Assembly: GCA_025330725.1 (NCBI GenBank)
Contig: JAIWND010000012.1
Span: 620,001 to 684,000, forward strand
Length of the DNA stretch: 64,000 bases
Direction of reading: 5' to 3'
Origin: Chlamydoabsidia padenii
Lineage: Eukaryota > Mucoromycota > Mucoromycetes > Mucorales > Cunninghamellaceae
The position numbers were made by a program, and so were the translations under genes. How positions within the stretch are numbered: the stretch's first letter is position 1; each line of letters starts with the position of its first letter. The notes under the pieces are model-generated. The model was not told where the DNA came from and did not search any database. It saw nothing but the letters and a program-made list of their open reading frames with translations. Shown one piece after another: positions 10,048-20,874 of this stretch.

Positions 10048-13000
10048 TCAAGATAAAGGGACGCCTTCCCCTTCAAAGAGTAATTTTTCAATCCAATAGA
10101 GCAAGATTTCCAATAATTTGCTTTTCCCGCCATCCTGTTGCCCAGCAGCTACCATAAGAGCTTGTTCCCAGCTTCCAGGTGGTCCGTTGTCGATCAAAAA
10201 GGTAGACGTCACTATGCCAAAGATATAGACGAGTAGGGTATAGATTGCAAACGTCGCCGTGCTGGTAATCAATTTGTCATTTTGTTGTCGATTCATACTT
10301 GTCGCTTTGACATTAATCGATGATACTGAAGATTGTGACATGTAATGGCGTTGATGATGAAGCGTTGCTGTTGCTGTTGAAGATGCCTACAAATCAAATT
10401 TGAAAGAGGGAAGGAATTAATCAACTAGCTAAAGTGCTTTTTCTTCTTATTACATTGTGTAGGTCGAATATTTCTATATGATTCAATAATAAAAGTTTAA
10501 GGTTAGCCTGTCTTCTGATTATAATAATATATACTTTTGCTCTTACCTCGTTGTTTGCCAAATTCCAACTTTTTTCCACGTATTCGTGATTGAGACCAAA
10601 TATCAGTTGGTTGTTGTGAGAATCGTACTGATGGATCATTAGTAGTTGAAGATGTCGATGAGTAGGTTGTGGATGTAGATGACGACGGTGTACTGTTAAT
10701 GGTGGTGGTGGGTATTACTGTGGTACTATTTCCATCGAGTCCTGTGATAGTACTGGCGTTCATTGTAAAAGCGGTGATGTAAGGTCCAATGGATGTACCT
10801 ATATCGAGTTGAGCATAATCGTTATCTGTCATAGATAAAGATCGTCTTGATGCCTTTGCAGTCGTTTTCTTTGTCTTTTTCGTTCCTTTTGATGTATCCT
10901 TGGTGCTTTGCGTTTGTAGATCTTCCAATTCCGTTACCAATAATCGATTTTCCGAATCCAACACCTTTTTCAAGTGCAAAAGTTCATCTTTGACTATATA
11001 GTTTAATCAAAACCAAAAAGAGTTAGTATTTATCCTCTCAGGTTTTATGCTGTTGTATTGATAATTTACCTCGATCAAGATCCTCCATCGCTTCTGAGGC
11101 TCGTGATTTGTAATAGTTCTTTTCGTTTTCTGCACATTTCAGTCGTTCCTCCGTTTGTTGCATCTCTTGGATCTAAGATTATTTTTTTTTTAAAAAAAAA
11201 ATACAGTAATGTTAGTTAGGATGTGGATAATTTACGGTGATATTACCTTTTCCAATACCCTGGCATCTTCAGTTTCCTTCAATTGTAATTGGCCTTCCAT
11301 TTCCGCTTCTAAAGTCTAGAAAAGAAAAGAAAGAGATGATGAGTTAGCTTTTCTTTTCCATATCAAACACAATCCCTCATTTTCGTTTACCTCGATCAAG
11401 CTAGATGTATTTGTTTGACCAGTCGACAGTTGTTCATGGCGCGCTTGATATAAATCACATTTGAGAATGTCGATCACTTGTTTGAGTCGTTCATTTTCCG
11501 ATCGTTGTTCAGCCAGCTGTGTGTGAGTGTGATGTGAAGTAACCAATTCCTTTTCCAGATCCTGCTGCAATAATTTCAGTCGATTTCGTTCTTCGGTCAG
11601 TTGCATGAATTCGTGATGGAAGCTGCATAAAAAGGCCTCCGCTTTTTGAAGATCCGCTTCTTTTTGTTTGAGCAGTTCTTGAAGTTTCTGAGTTTCCCCT
11701 AATAACCATAAAACCCGTCCCCCCAAGAAAAAGATGTTAACACAGTGTATACATATCAATGATCATTTTCTTTGTTTCCCTACCACATTTTTCATCAAAG
11801 AGGGTTTTTATTGACAAATAGACTTGTTTTTGGTCAGTTTCAGATCGTTGGATGGTGTCGATATGAGCTTCCAGCTATTACAACAAAGTGTGTATAATGA
11901 GAGAGTATCCTTTTAGATTGCATTATTTCTCTTACCATGCTAATCTGTTCCAAGCTATTGGCTTCCTTTGTTTTGTATTCCAATAGTTCCCGCTTTTGCT
12001 TGTTTACTTGGTTGGTCATGTCGTCCACCCTATTCTGTAGCACCACAATCCGATCTTCATTGTCACGTGTCATAGATGCCAGGCTTCTTTCACTAAGCTT
12101 TAGTCGTTGAGTTAAAGCAAGTGAGCGTCGATAATATTGGGCGAATTCATCATCGCTAGGTACCTAGGTAAACCAAAAGCAGAGTATAAGTTTACCTAGT
12201 TTGTTCATTGTTATTATCATACCTCGTTCGATTTTGAGATTAGATGCGGATCCGAGTTTTCCTCGTGTGTTATACCGGGAGACAATGACACGGGTTCATC
12301 ATCCTCTTGATCAAATTCCTATTGAAGAGAATAATAAATATGAGTCAAATTACATAACATTATATTCTTTTTTTCAAATTAAGGGGATAAAAGGGATTGG
12401 GAGAGAGTTTAAAAGGATGTGATAGTTCAAGTAGGAGCTAAAAGGGAAGAAGAAGGGGAAGGAAGATTGGGTGATTGGTTTACTTACAGAAGCAGTAGCA
12501 GGAATAACATTAGTAGTGGAATGCATACTAGCAGTACTGAGCCTTCGTTTCCAAGTAGTTGAGCTGTTTGGTTTAAGTGGTGCCGAGGTACGTGGAAGTG
12601 TTGACAGTTTGGAAGTTGGTGCCGATAATGAAGATATAGGTGAAGGAGGGGTAAAAACCAGTTTGAGTAAATTGAGAATATCATCCAGCGTCATCTCCAA
12701 GTCTGGTGCAGTCAAAGTATATGGATGGATTGCTTTCTTCTGGTTTGGTGTCAAAAGTACAACGTTGTGTTCGCGTTCATAAGCATCTATAACGGTGAGT
12801 AGGTCTTTTGTTGCAATGACGCCAGGCCCTGACGGTTGGTTAATACGTTGTCGATGTTGGTCACAAAGTCGTTTGAATTGTACCTTCAATACTGCAAACG
12901 GCACTGGACGAGAGGCATGGGTTGATAAAGAGCGAGAAGGAGATGGCGTTTCCTATCAGTAAAATAGCCATTGTTTCCAAAAGAGAGAGAGAGAGAGAGA

Positions 13001-13109
13001 GGTTTTAAGTGAAGGTTCTCACAAGTTGTCGTCAAGACAACAATAAATATTCTTGGTTTATTTTACTTACCTCGACCGATTCAGAGACGCCCACATCCAT
13101 TATATTCAT
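10048..13109 (-). CDS. Tail-anchored coiled-coil protein (possible KASH/nuclear-envelope type)
   Basis: Eleven exons: 13109-13071, 12952-12488, 12318-12223, 12163-11936, 11874-11784, 11698-11391, 11315-11247, 11172-11070, 10993-10547, 10473-10454 (20 nt), 10386-10048; 734 residues with all phases consistent. Residues 25-120 form a helical N-terminal region (FAVLKVQFKRLCDQHRQRI ... LEMTLDDILNLLKLVF). Residues 200-500 are dense in heptad-like E/K/L/Q, a long coiled coil. A Ser/Thr-rich linker follows. Near the C-terminus is one hydrophobic segment (TATFAIYTLLVYIFGIVTST) and a tail of about 60 residues. This order (N-terminal helical domain, coiled coil, C-terminal anchor) resembles KASH-type or Kms-like linkers at the nuclear envelope, but the tail lacks a terminal PPPX. 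Identity is inferred from architecture only. Confidence 0.7.
10454..10473 (-). other. 20-nt micro-exon of the coiled-coil gene
   Basis: On the minus strand the exon is flanked by catatag before and gtaata after. It converts the phase-1 end of exon 10993-10547 into phase 0, letting exon 10386-10048 be read in its long open frame (R-E-I-F-D-L-H-N-A-S-S). Direct joining of the flanking exons gives a short frame that terminates. Confidence 0.65.
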
Positions 13110-13581
13110 AGCTATATATATATATATATGAAAGAGAAGTGAGAAAAAAAAAAATCGGCAATCTTTTGAGCCATTCCCTTACTTCCAACTCCGACTCCTC
13201 ACGTTCATTCACGCCCCAAATGGAAAAATACTTTACTTTTTTCAGAAAAGAACCATTGAGTATTTCATTCAATCATATCATTTATGATAACTCTTTTAAT
13301 GTGTGTGTGAGAGAGAGAGTATTTGGTTTCATAGTTGGGCTGGATCCTACCATTATTGTTTAAAGTTACAGTTAAAATTCGAGGTGGTGTACAATGATCA
13401 AGATTGCATCAATGCGGGGATTCAAATCCGGGTAATAGAAAAATGTTTTTTTTTTCTTTTGCCGGATCTCTTTCCTTTTCTTTCTTGAAACAGATACTCC
13501 CTCTTTCTTCACATTTCTTTTTACTCAATACTCCTACCTTTATTCTCCCAAGCTTTATAACTAACATCTTACATATATATC
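13110..13581. other. Divergent promoter region, coiled-coil gene and YAP1-type bZIP
   Basis: Contains an (AT)n run near 13113-13128, a CT/T-rich stretch and a box at 13414-13432. Small ORFs here are simple-sequence shadows. Confidence 0.5.
13414..13432. promoter_or_regulatory. Promoter box GCGGGGATTCAAATCCGGG
   Basis: Near-palindromic version of the recurrent element, about 150 bp upstream of the bZIP ATG at 13582. Confidence 0.45.
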
Positions 13582-14861
13582 ATGACACAACCAACGATGA
13601 ACCATCCTCAAGTGTGGCTAGACACTTTAACCAGTGGTACTGAAGCCGATAAACGTAAATGGAGTGCCTTGGGGGATCTTTCCCAACCTTTTGTCAAACA
13701 CTTTAGTAAGTCAAATCTACATACAATGTTATAGTTTGGTATGTTAACATGATGCTTTTAACAAACTGGTTATAGATAACGGTGGTGATACAGGTAACTA
13801 GTCATATTCTCCTTGGTCATCTATGTTTATTTAATACTTGTCATCTAACATTTTATTTAGATCTGATAACACATCTTGCCAAGCCAAATAACGATGGCCT
13901 TGACCCTAATGTAAGTACAAGTCTGATACACCCAACAAGGATAAAGAAAGAAGATTCTCTTAACATTTACTCACTCCACCTTGAATAGTTATCACCTAGT
14001 GAACTACGGCAAAAGCGAAAAGAACAAAACCGGGTGGCTCAACGTGCCTTCCGTGAACGAAAAGAACGATATGTCAAGGAACTAGAAGACAAGGTCAGTC
14101 AACTGGAGGAAGCCCGACTCAACGAAACCAAGCATCTTCACGAGGAAAACCAAGCCTTGCGACTCCAGGTGAAACAAATGGAAACAGAAATATACACTCT
14201 CAAAGGAGCAGAACAAGCATTCAAACTATCGATTCAAAAATTGCGGGAAGCCGGGATCCAAATACCAGCCGATACCTCAGCAACAGCCTCATCAGATCAA
14301 TACTCAGTAACGACCACACCCTCTTCATCCACAATGGCGACAACTCCTAATCATAACAGCAACTTGTGGCATACACCACCTTATATCAACTCATCACCTT
14401 ACTCTTCTTCATCCAACTCTATGACTGCATCCTCATCATCACCACCATTAGATCAATCTATTGATCGACCTGTGTTTGATGATTCTGAACATTCTGTTGT
14501 TTTATTACCTTCAATTAAGGAAATCGGTGGTCAACATCGGCTGGATCACCCACCATTATCTTCTGGTAACACAGTCGATCAAGGTACTTCCGATGACTCT
14601 ATACCAGAACAAGAAGCTATTGGATTTGCTGCCAGTGAAACGGATCGATTCAATCATCAACCTGATCCTCTTATCAACAATGGGGCCAAGACTATTCCGT
14701 ATACTCAAATCTGGGAAAGGGTACAAGAACATCCGAAATACGAACTGTTTGATATGGACCAGCTATGTGTCGATCTCAAGAAAAAGGCAAGGTGCTCTGG
14801 ACATGGTGCTGTTATATTGGAAGAAGACTTTATTAAACTACTGGAAAAATATGATGTTTAG
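13582..14861 (+). CDS. YAP1/Pap1-type bZIP transcription factor
   Basis: Four exons: 13582-13705, 13776-13793 (18 nt), 13861-13910, 13989-14861; 354 residues. The basic region RKEQNRVAQRAFRERKERYVKELE (about residues 70-93) carries the N-x-x-A-Q-x-x-F-R signature of the YAP/Pap1 class, followed by a leucine zipper. The middle is Ser/Thr/Pro rich. The last 50 residues (IWERVQEHPKYELFDMDQLC ... KKARCSGHGAVI) match the C-terminal cysteine-rich domain that in Yap1/Pap1 senses peroxides and masks the export signal; two cysteines are visible. Expected role: redox-regulated nuclear activator of antioxidant and efflux genes. Another YAP-class bZIP lies at 61189-58571. Confidence 0.9.
13776..13793 (+). 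other. 18-nt micro-exon of the YAP1-type gene
   Basis: Sequence between ...ggttatag and gtaacta. It encodes the residues completing N-N-G-G-D-T. Being 3n it keeps phase whether included or skipped, so it could be alternatively spliced. Confidence 0.6.
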
Positions 14862-15447
14862 TTATAGTGAATAGTATATTTTACTTTATTTGATTAACTT
14901 GATAATAAATAAATAAATGATTCCTCACTTCTCTTTGTGAATCGGTACATAAATCATGATTGTCTCTTGTCTTTATAAACTTTTATCCAGTGACTTTATA
15001 CATAATACCCCTTTTCTCCGATTTATTCCGTACCTGGATTCTCTGTTTTAGTCGATCATGATACAAGAACAGAGTAATCCGTCAAGACAATGCTTCAGGG
15101 GTAAAATGCGGGTACAGGTGCCGTTTTACTATTGGAGCGCGCAAATACGAATAATTTATCTCCCGACCCGACATAAACTGTCATACATTTGCATAATGTT
15201 GAGTTTCTAATTATGTGTCTCCACTAAACTGGATCACTTTGACAACAAAAGATAAAGATAATAAATGAAATGGTTTTATTGATGTGTTTATGTATAAACA
15301 AAGTAGTTACTTTTGTAAAGTTTAATGATAGGATTGTAAATAATAATGACATGTAACTATACTATGGGGTGATATTAATGAGTGCAGGTATGCCAAATAG
15401 ATAGTAATGCAAATGTTCGGTGATCCGACTTCTAAGCCCGCGGTAGT
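14862..15447. other. Intergenic between convergent genes
   Basis: AATAAATAAATAAA near 14904 on plus is the bZIP 3' signal, and an A/T-rich region near 15260-15340 serves the minus gene. No ORF and no promoter box. Confidence 0.6.
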
Positions 15448-17108
15448 TTAAAGGTCCTTGATATTCTCCAAGTCTTGTACAGCTTGATTTGCCAATATGG
15501 TGTCTTGTTGTTGAGATTCAGGCAGCATGTAGAATTCCCAACACTTGTCAAATTGTCGCCCATTACCCTATACAAAGATATATCCAAAGATATCAGTATG
15601 TGTGTGTGGATATGCGTGTCAGTCTACAAATCAGTTACTTACGCGAGGAGAAATAGGAATAGGATAAAAGAGTGTATACCATGGGCTATAGTCAAACAGT
15701 TGTTATGATTACTTTTATCTTACTACAAATTTCTATATGTTTTTGTTTGTTTGTTTTGTTTTACTTACTACTTTTCTCCTATATTGAAGAATCGTCGGAT
15801 GTTCTCCATATATCCAAAGTCGTACATATTGACAAATACCTAAAGACAAGCCATCGATTTTAGTACAGATTACCTTTTTTTCCTTTATTTGATCATGATC
15901 CTACCTCTCCTTGACTTTTTGCCACCCCTTTTTCATAGTAGTTGCTATAAAATTCCACCGTGGTTTGACCTGTCAGTACCTGATCAAAAACATCTGTTAT
16001 TAAGTATTATTGTTTACATAATCCTAGTTGTTGATCCACTTACCAAATAATAATGCCAAGCACACAGCCCACCTAAAAAGACATTTGCCCCAAGAGTGAA
16101 TTTAGATTCATTCTAATGGAGCATCACCAAGTTTCTTCTTCTTCCCCCCCCCCTTACCTAGAGCCAGACCCATGCAGACAGATAAAAGATAGGCAAATGC
16201 CATCAAAGGTTGAGGAAAGTGGTATGTCCACTTTTGATCACAATTGGAAGCAGTGAAGTATCAACAGGTTAGTTTCTAATGTAAAATCATTTGGGGCACT
16301 TACCTCCGGGTTCAAGATATCCAGTGAGAGAAGAAAGGGTTTCCATCCAAACCCAGCAAAATAGATTGCTGACAACACCGTGTAAGTCATGAATAATACA
16401 AAATACCGATAGTTAAAGTGACCTACACAATTGTGAATCCAGGGACCTAAAGATACAGAGCTTGTTAGTCAATGCCCCTTTCCATATCTTTTTATTTTTC
16501 TTTTCTTTTCATACATACAATGGTGATCAAATCGTAATACACAAGCATTGCACACGCTACAATGATGAGCTCGTTCGGGTTTCGGTAAATGACCTACGTT
16601 CATTCAATAAAAAAAGTTATTTAAGTAATGTTACTTGACACACACCCTACCATCTTTATGTTTTACATTTCTTGCATGTCTTTGGATATCGGCCAGACTC
16701 TTCATGTTGTAGTAAGGCCTGCTGGACTGTCGTTGTTGTAACCTAAATATAAAGCCAAGTTAAGTTTCATCAGCCACATTCTACAAAGCATGCTTCTATT
16801 TATATTTTACACATTACCTCTTCAGTAGACCCAGTTTCAGGAAGGTCCATATTATTCGTACCACCAGGAGGAGTCATAATAGACATGTAGTAATGGAAGT
16901 GAATACAATAGATCATATATAGAGTGAAGATAATAGTGCAGACCAAGTTGAGTTTGCCAAGCACCGATTCTTGGACAAAAGGTACACTATGATTATACGG
17001 GAATACAACCAAATAATAAGCCAATACACACATATCAATGAGTCCAGCAGCTATCAGGATGAATACGGGACCAACGCCCCATAGAGCACGATCAGCTATC
17101 TTGACCAT
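15448..17108 (-). CDS. DHHC-type protein S-palmitoyltransferase
   Basis: Ten exons: 17108-16818, 16742-16667, 16593-16519, 16446-16304, 16230-16158, 16072-16044 (29 nt), 15979-15905, 15839-15769, 15685-15643, 15567-15448; 331 residues. Two N-terminal membrane segments ([21 protein letters not shown] and [17 protein letters not shown]) are followed by the cysteine-rich domain [11 protein letters not shown] ... [15 protein letters not shown] with an intact DHHC catalytic tetrad, two more membrane segments, and the conserved TTVEFY (TTxE) motif. The enzyme transfers palmitate to cysteines of membrane-associated proteins. An in-frame ATG at 17171 overlaps a TATA-like sequence, so 17108 is preferred. 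The order of segments is typical of ZDHHC16/Pfa4-like enzymes. Confidence 0.9.
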
Positions 17109-17157
17109 TGGGAGAGGAGAAAAGAGAGCGAAAGAAAGAAGAAAATTGAATCTCAAC

Positions 17158-17191
17158 TTTATATATCCCATCACATCAGGCGGGATTTGAA
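17158..17191 (-). promoter_or_regulatory. TATA box plus TTCAAATCCCGC box of the DHHC gene
   Basis: The minus strand reads TTCAAATCCCGC (17191-17180), then a TATATAAAG-type TATA element (about 17166-17158), then the ATG at 17108. The box therefore lies directly upstream of the TATA element here. Confidence 0.55.
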
Positions 17192-17758
17192 AATATCTTT
17201 TCGACCCATTTTATAAGGATTAAAGAGATCACTGTTTAACGAATTTACATCCACAATCCACTTTGTATTGGAAATCAAATACCGATACTGGTGTAGTTTA
17301 TTAAGTGAATTCTCATCTTTTGATTAAGAAGGGAAAGACAATGTTTTCAAATTCCGCATGTTCCCAAATCAAATACCACAACTCATATATATCAACCACT
17401 GTTAATGGATAAAGTGTCATGTTGGCATTTCGGTCATTAACATTGGCTAACTATCGAGTGATTAATAGTTTTCATCAATATGACAGAGGCAAAAGCATAA
17501 ACCAAGTCTCGGTTGTGAGCGGGGTTTATAATTCACAAGAATTATGCATAGACAACACCTGTGACAAACATTAAAGTTAATACCATTATTTTTTATTTTA
17601 TTTGTTCAACAACTATTTTCAGATAACTATTCCTATACAAGTATTTGTACAATGATAATAAAGCAAGGGATTGAATGCGGAAGGGGGTAAGGTACATGTA
17701 TAAACAATGGAGTAGTTGTTATTGGTTTTTTAATAATGTCGTACAAAGTGGCAGATGG
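17192..17758. other. Intergenic, DHHC promoter to PNUTS-like 3' end
   Basis: No ORF of note. A variant TTCAAATTCCGC occurs at 17346-17357. Confidence 0.5.
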
Positions 17759-19095
17759 CTATGGATAGGCAGTAAGAGGATGAGCTTGAATAAAGTGTGT
17801 AGTAGGTCCCGCCTGATGGTAAGAAGATGAGAAGGATCCAGACAGAAGAGATACAGGATTGTCGATCCCAGTGGAATGTTCAATACATGGTTCGTCTTCG
17901 TCGGAAATGTCCATTTCATACAAAGGGATGATTTTGGTATGTGTGACCATTAAAGATCCCCCATCATCAAAGCTGGTAGGTGTAGTTGGTGTGTTGCACT
18001 GCGAGTCAAATTCGACCTGTTGACGAGGTTGGTTGACAAGAGGACGTCGACAAATATCAGGAACTTGGATTAATCGTGGTCGATACCAAGTGTTTTGTTT
18101 TTCTTCAAATGGTGATTGTTTACATATATCCATTGCCTTGAAAGAGCACATGATTTGATCCTAAATAAAGTATGTAAAAATAAACAAAACAAACAAAAGC
18201 AATCAATTAGATTCATGGTTAGTTTAGTTTTGTACACCTATCATGCACTTTAATCAATTATCGTCTTACCGAGTTCCGAATAGGTGTTTCGTGTTTGTAT
18301 TCATGAATAGTAGACAATTGGTGATCTGGTTTAAATCGGACGCGTTTGTTTGATGCTTTTGGACAAGTGGTTGATACAATGATGTCTTTTGAGGTACTGT
18401 TGATAGATGGCTGCTTTTTTTTCATCTTGTCGAGAAGTACTTCAAATGTTGTGATTGATTTGTGAGAGGAAGCATGAGTATATGTCAGTCGTTGTTTGCC
18501 ACCCGCAGCATTTCCACTTGATTTGATTGTTGGTTTATCATTTATACCCATATGTGGTGATACTGATGGTGATTTTATTGTTATCGTAGGGTATGGGCCA
18601 TTACATTGTTGTTTCGTCTCTATCAGTTATGGGATAGAGAAGGTATATGAATATATAAAGACGAGTTGATTCAGTGTACAATTATATATATATATATATA
18701 TATAAATCCTTGATTTTTATATGATTACCTTTTGGTATAAGATGCCGCCATTTTTCAATAAGGTTACTTGATTGCTCTACTATGGCTTGGTCAGCTATCC
18801 GAAAGAAAGAAAAAAAAAAGTTAGTAAAAGTTCCACCTTTTGTTTGTTGTATTTAGTACTTGCCTAGTTTCACAGACTTGATTTGAATTTTCTTGACAAG
18901 ACGACCCAGTTTGTAATGAGCTACAGTTGACAAGTGTATATCATGAAGAATGAGGGTGTGCAATACTTCGGCGATACAAATAGGATCCCAGGCAGTTTCA
19001 AGATTGGCTTTTAATCGTACTGCTGCCATTTGAGATATTTGCCTATTGTCATTAGCACCAATGAAGGGAAAGTGGTTTGATTCCGACATTGGCAT
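17759..19095 (-). CDS. PNUTS-like protein: TFIIS-N (LW) domain plus RVxF PP1-docking motif
   Basis: Four exons: 19095-18864, 18794-18729, 18619-18270, 18160-17759; 349 residues. The first intron has a GC donor. Residues 15-100 (RLKANLETAWDPICIAEVLHTL ... VKKIQIKSVKLADQAIVEQSS ... IEKWRHLIP) form a helical TFIIS N-terminal domain ending with the usual Trp. Around residue 192 lies NKRVRFKPDHQLSTIHEY, an RVxF protein phosphatase 1 docking site followed by the D..L..I.EY spacing seen after the PP1 motif of PNUTS. The C-terminal half is low complexity with an acidic patch (DISDEDEP). In PNUTS these parts join PP1 to the RNA polymerase II termination machinery. The C-terminal CCCH finger of animal PNUTS is absent. 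Function inferred from the two motifs. Confidence 0.7.
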
Positions 19096-19621
19096 CAAGT
19101 GCGAAATAGTAGAGAAAGAGAAAGAAGGAGAGAGAAAGAAAAAAAAAAGGAGGAAGGGGATGAAACGTTTGAAGTAATTTTCAACCCCGCTTCAGCAGCA
19201 ACCTTATAATTTGAAACGCCGATTGCAGCTACAGCATGAACGCCTCTTTCATGAGTTCTATTGCCTTTGATAGAGCCTTTGTATGAAGTATTTTTACTAG
19301 ACTGATTGTAAAATATATAAATGATGTTACCCTGTCAAAATTGATTCAAGGTTGTGACCCTGTACACACTTTACTTTATCCCGTGGGTACAGTAATTTGT
19401 AGTTTGTTACTTGGTTGACTCTGATCGACCATATCATCTCAATAGGATCATTCTTTAATACTTATTGGCTGTTCGTAGAGTAAGTATGAGTGTCTTTTTG
19501 ATGACTTTACCTTTGAGAACTTCTAGCAGCAGATCAAAGCATGACGTTGTGCACGGGGAGAGGTGAGGAAGATAAAAATCGATTTTTAAAAGGCCGCTCT
19601 AGATACTCATTTAAATCATGC

Positions 19622-19671
<50 letters not shown>

Positions 19672-19718
19672 CTTTTCTCCTTCTTCTTTCTAATTCCAAC
19701 ATTATACTACAGATAACC
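19096..19718. other. Divergent intergenic region with (T)44 tract
   Basis: Contains box variants TTTCAACCCCGC (19179-19190) and TTTGAAACGCCG (about 19210-19221), probably the PNUTS-like promoter, and a 44-nt T-run (19628-19671) directly upstream of the next plus-strand gene. No ORF. Confidence 0.55.
19628..19671. repeat. (T)44 tract
   Basis: Uninterrupted T-run about 50 bp upstream of the ATG at 19719. Such poly(dA:dT) tracts typically exclude nucleosomes in fungal promoters. Confidence 0.9.
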
Positions 19719-20588
19719 ATGAATGTACATTGTGAATCCAGTAGAATTGAATTCCACTCTATAAACCTCGCACACGACCAACCATCATCAACAGCACCTC
19801 GTCGACAATCAGGAGGAGCACCAATACCACGTACCCAAGACACCCTGGCTTCACTTTACAAACGACATTCCACCTTGACTCAGCAAATCCACTCTACTCG
19901 ACTTTTACTAGAACAACAACAGACTGAAAACCAACAAACTCTGTCTCTGGCCACTGCAAGGGATCGAGCTAATGGCAAACTCGAACGGAAACTCGATCGA
20001 CTCAAGACCACCTTACCACCTGACTCAACCCAGCCACTTGCAACCTTATTATCAACAACCACTCCATCTCAAACCCAACGACAAAAACAGCAATACTCTT
20101 TACTTTTAGAGGACTACCAACATTGGCAACAAAGAGTAAATCAACACCAGGCACAACTGGAAGTAGCAAAAGAAAAAAACCTCCAGGCACAACAACAGCT
20201 TGCTTGTCTTTTAAATTCAAATCAAACGATCAACAAGAAGAGCAAAAGGTATAGTAAAAAGAGCTTTGGTGTTGGTATTCTAAAGGAGGGGATCAGTATT
20301 AACGGATTTTGCAATAGGTACCAATATTTGGAAATGTGTCATGCCTTACTGAAAACGATACTTCTTGTAAAGGATCTTTACGTGGATTGGATGGACGATA
20401 TGATGACTCGATGGTATTGGCTCCTTGATGACAATGATTTAGTGCATGGTTTACCATCAACGGTCTTTGCAACTAAACTTGGCACCTTGAAAGAAGATTT
20501 ACAGCATCATTTGGATCAAGATCGCACATTTTACTCGGACCTACATTTCTACCTTACACATTTGGCAACACTCCAGAACGCAGTATGA
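19719..20588 (+). CDS. Coiled-coil protein of unknown function
   Basis: One uninterrupted frame of 289 residues. The N-terminal 170 residues are Gln/Leu/Lys/Glu rich with coiled-coil character (LYKRHSTLTQQIHSTRLLLEQ ... HQAQLEVAKEKNLQAQQQL). The C-terminal 90 residues are more globular and rich in W, Y and D (YVDWMDDMMTRWYWLLDD). Positions 20249-20317 have a GT...AG pair with a TATTAAC branch-like site and are exactly 69 nt without a stop, so this is probably an intron and the mature protein 266 residues. I do not recognise the family. A 44-nt T-run lies just upstream. Confidence 0.6.
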   Translation: MNVHCESSRIEFHSINLAHDQPSSTAPRRQSGGAPIPRTQDTLASLYKRHSTLTQQIHSTRLLLEQQQTENQQTLSLATARDRANGKLERKLDRLKTTLPPDSTQPLATLLSTTTPSQTQRQKQQYSLLLEDYQHWQQRVNQHQAQLEVAKEKNLQAQQQLACLLNSNQTINKKSKRYSKKSFGVGILKEGISINGFCNRYQYLEMCHALLKTILLVKDLYVDWMDDMMTRWYWLLDDNDLVHGLPSTVFATKLGTLKEDLQHHLDQDRTFYSDLHFYLTHLATLQNAV

Positions 20589-20874
20589 ATCCCGTCTCGA
20601 TAAAATGACAAACAACTGGTGTGTCTGGATAGATCGTTTAATATAGATACATAGCTTAATTATTATATAGTATAGTTGACTTCTTTTTCATTAAATAAAT
20701 AATAAATGAGGGTGATAATAAAACAAGCATTGTAATAAATATATAAAGTTTATTATGATATAGATCAATATGCATGACAAAAGGGGTATGGTATATGTAT
20801 ATGTATAATACTAGGGTAACAAGTAAGAGAAGGGTGAAGATATCTAGTGTATGTCAAATAAGGATAAATCTAGT
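20589..20874. other. Convergent intergenic region
   Basis: A/T-rich with AAATAAATAATAAA near 20693-20706; no ORF. Confidence 0.5.

Noticed and set aside
13405..13440. tRNA T-arm from the B-box-like sequence near the bZIP promoter
   Set aside because: The stem halves do not pair and no acceptor, D or anticodon arms are present. The same holds for the other TTCAAATCC sites.
17109..17171. Longer N-terminus for the DHHC enzyme from ATG 17171
   Set aside because: This ATG overlaps the TATA-like element, and the extra residues show no family match.
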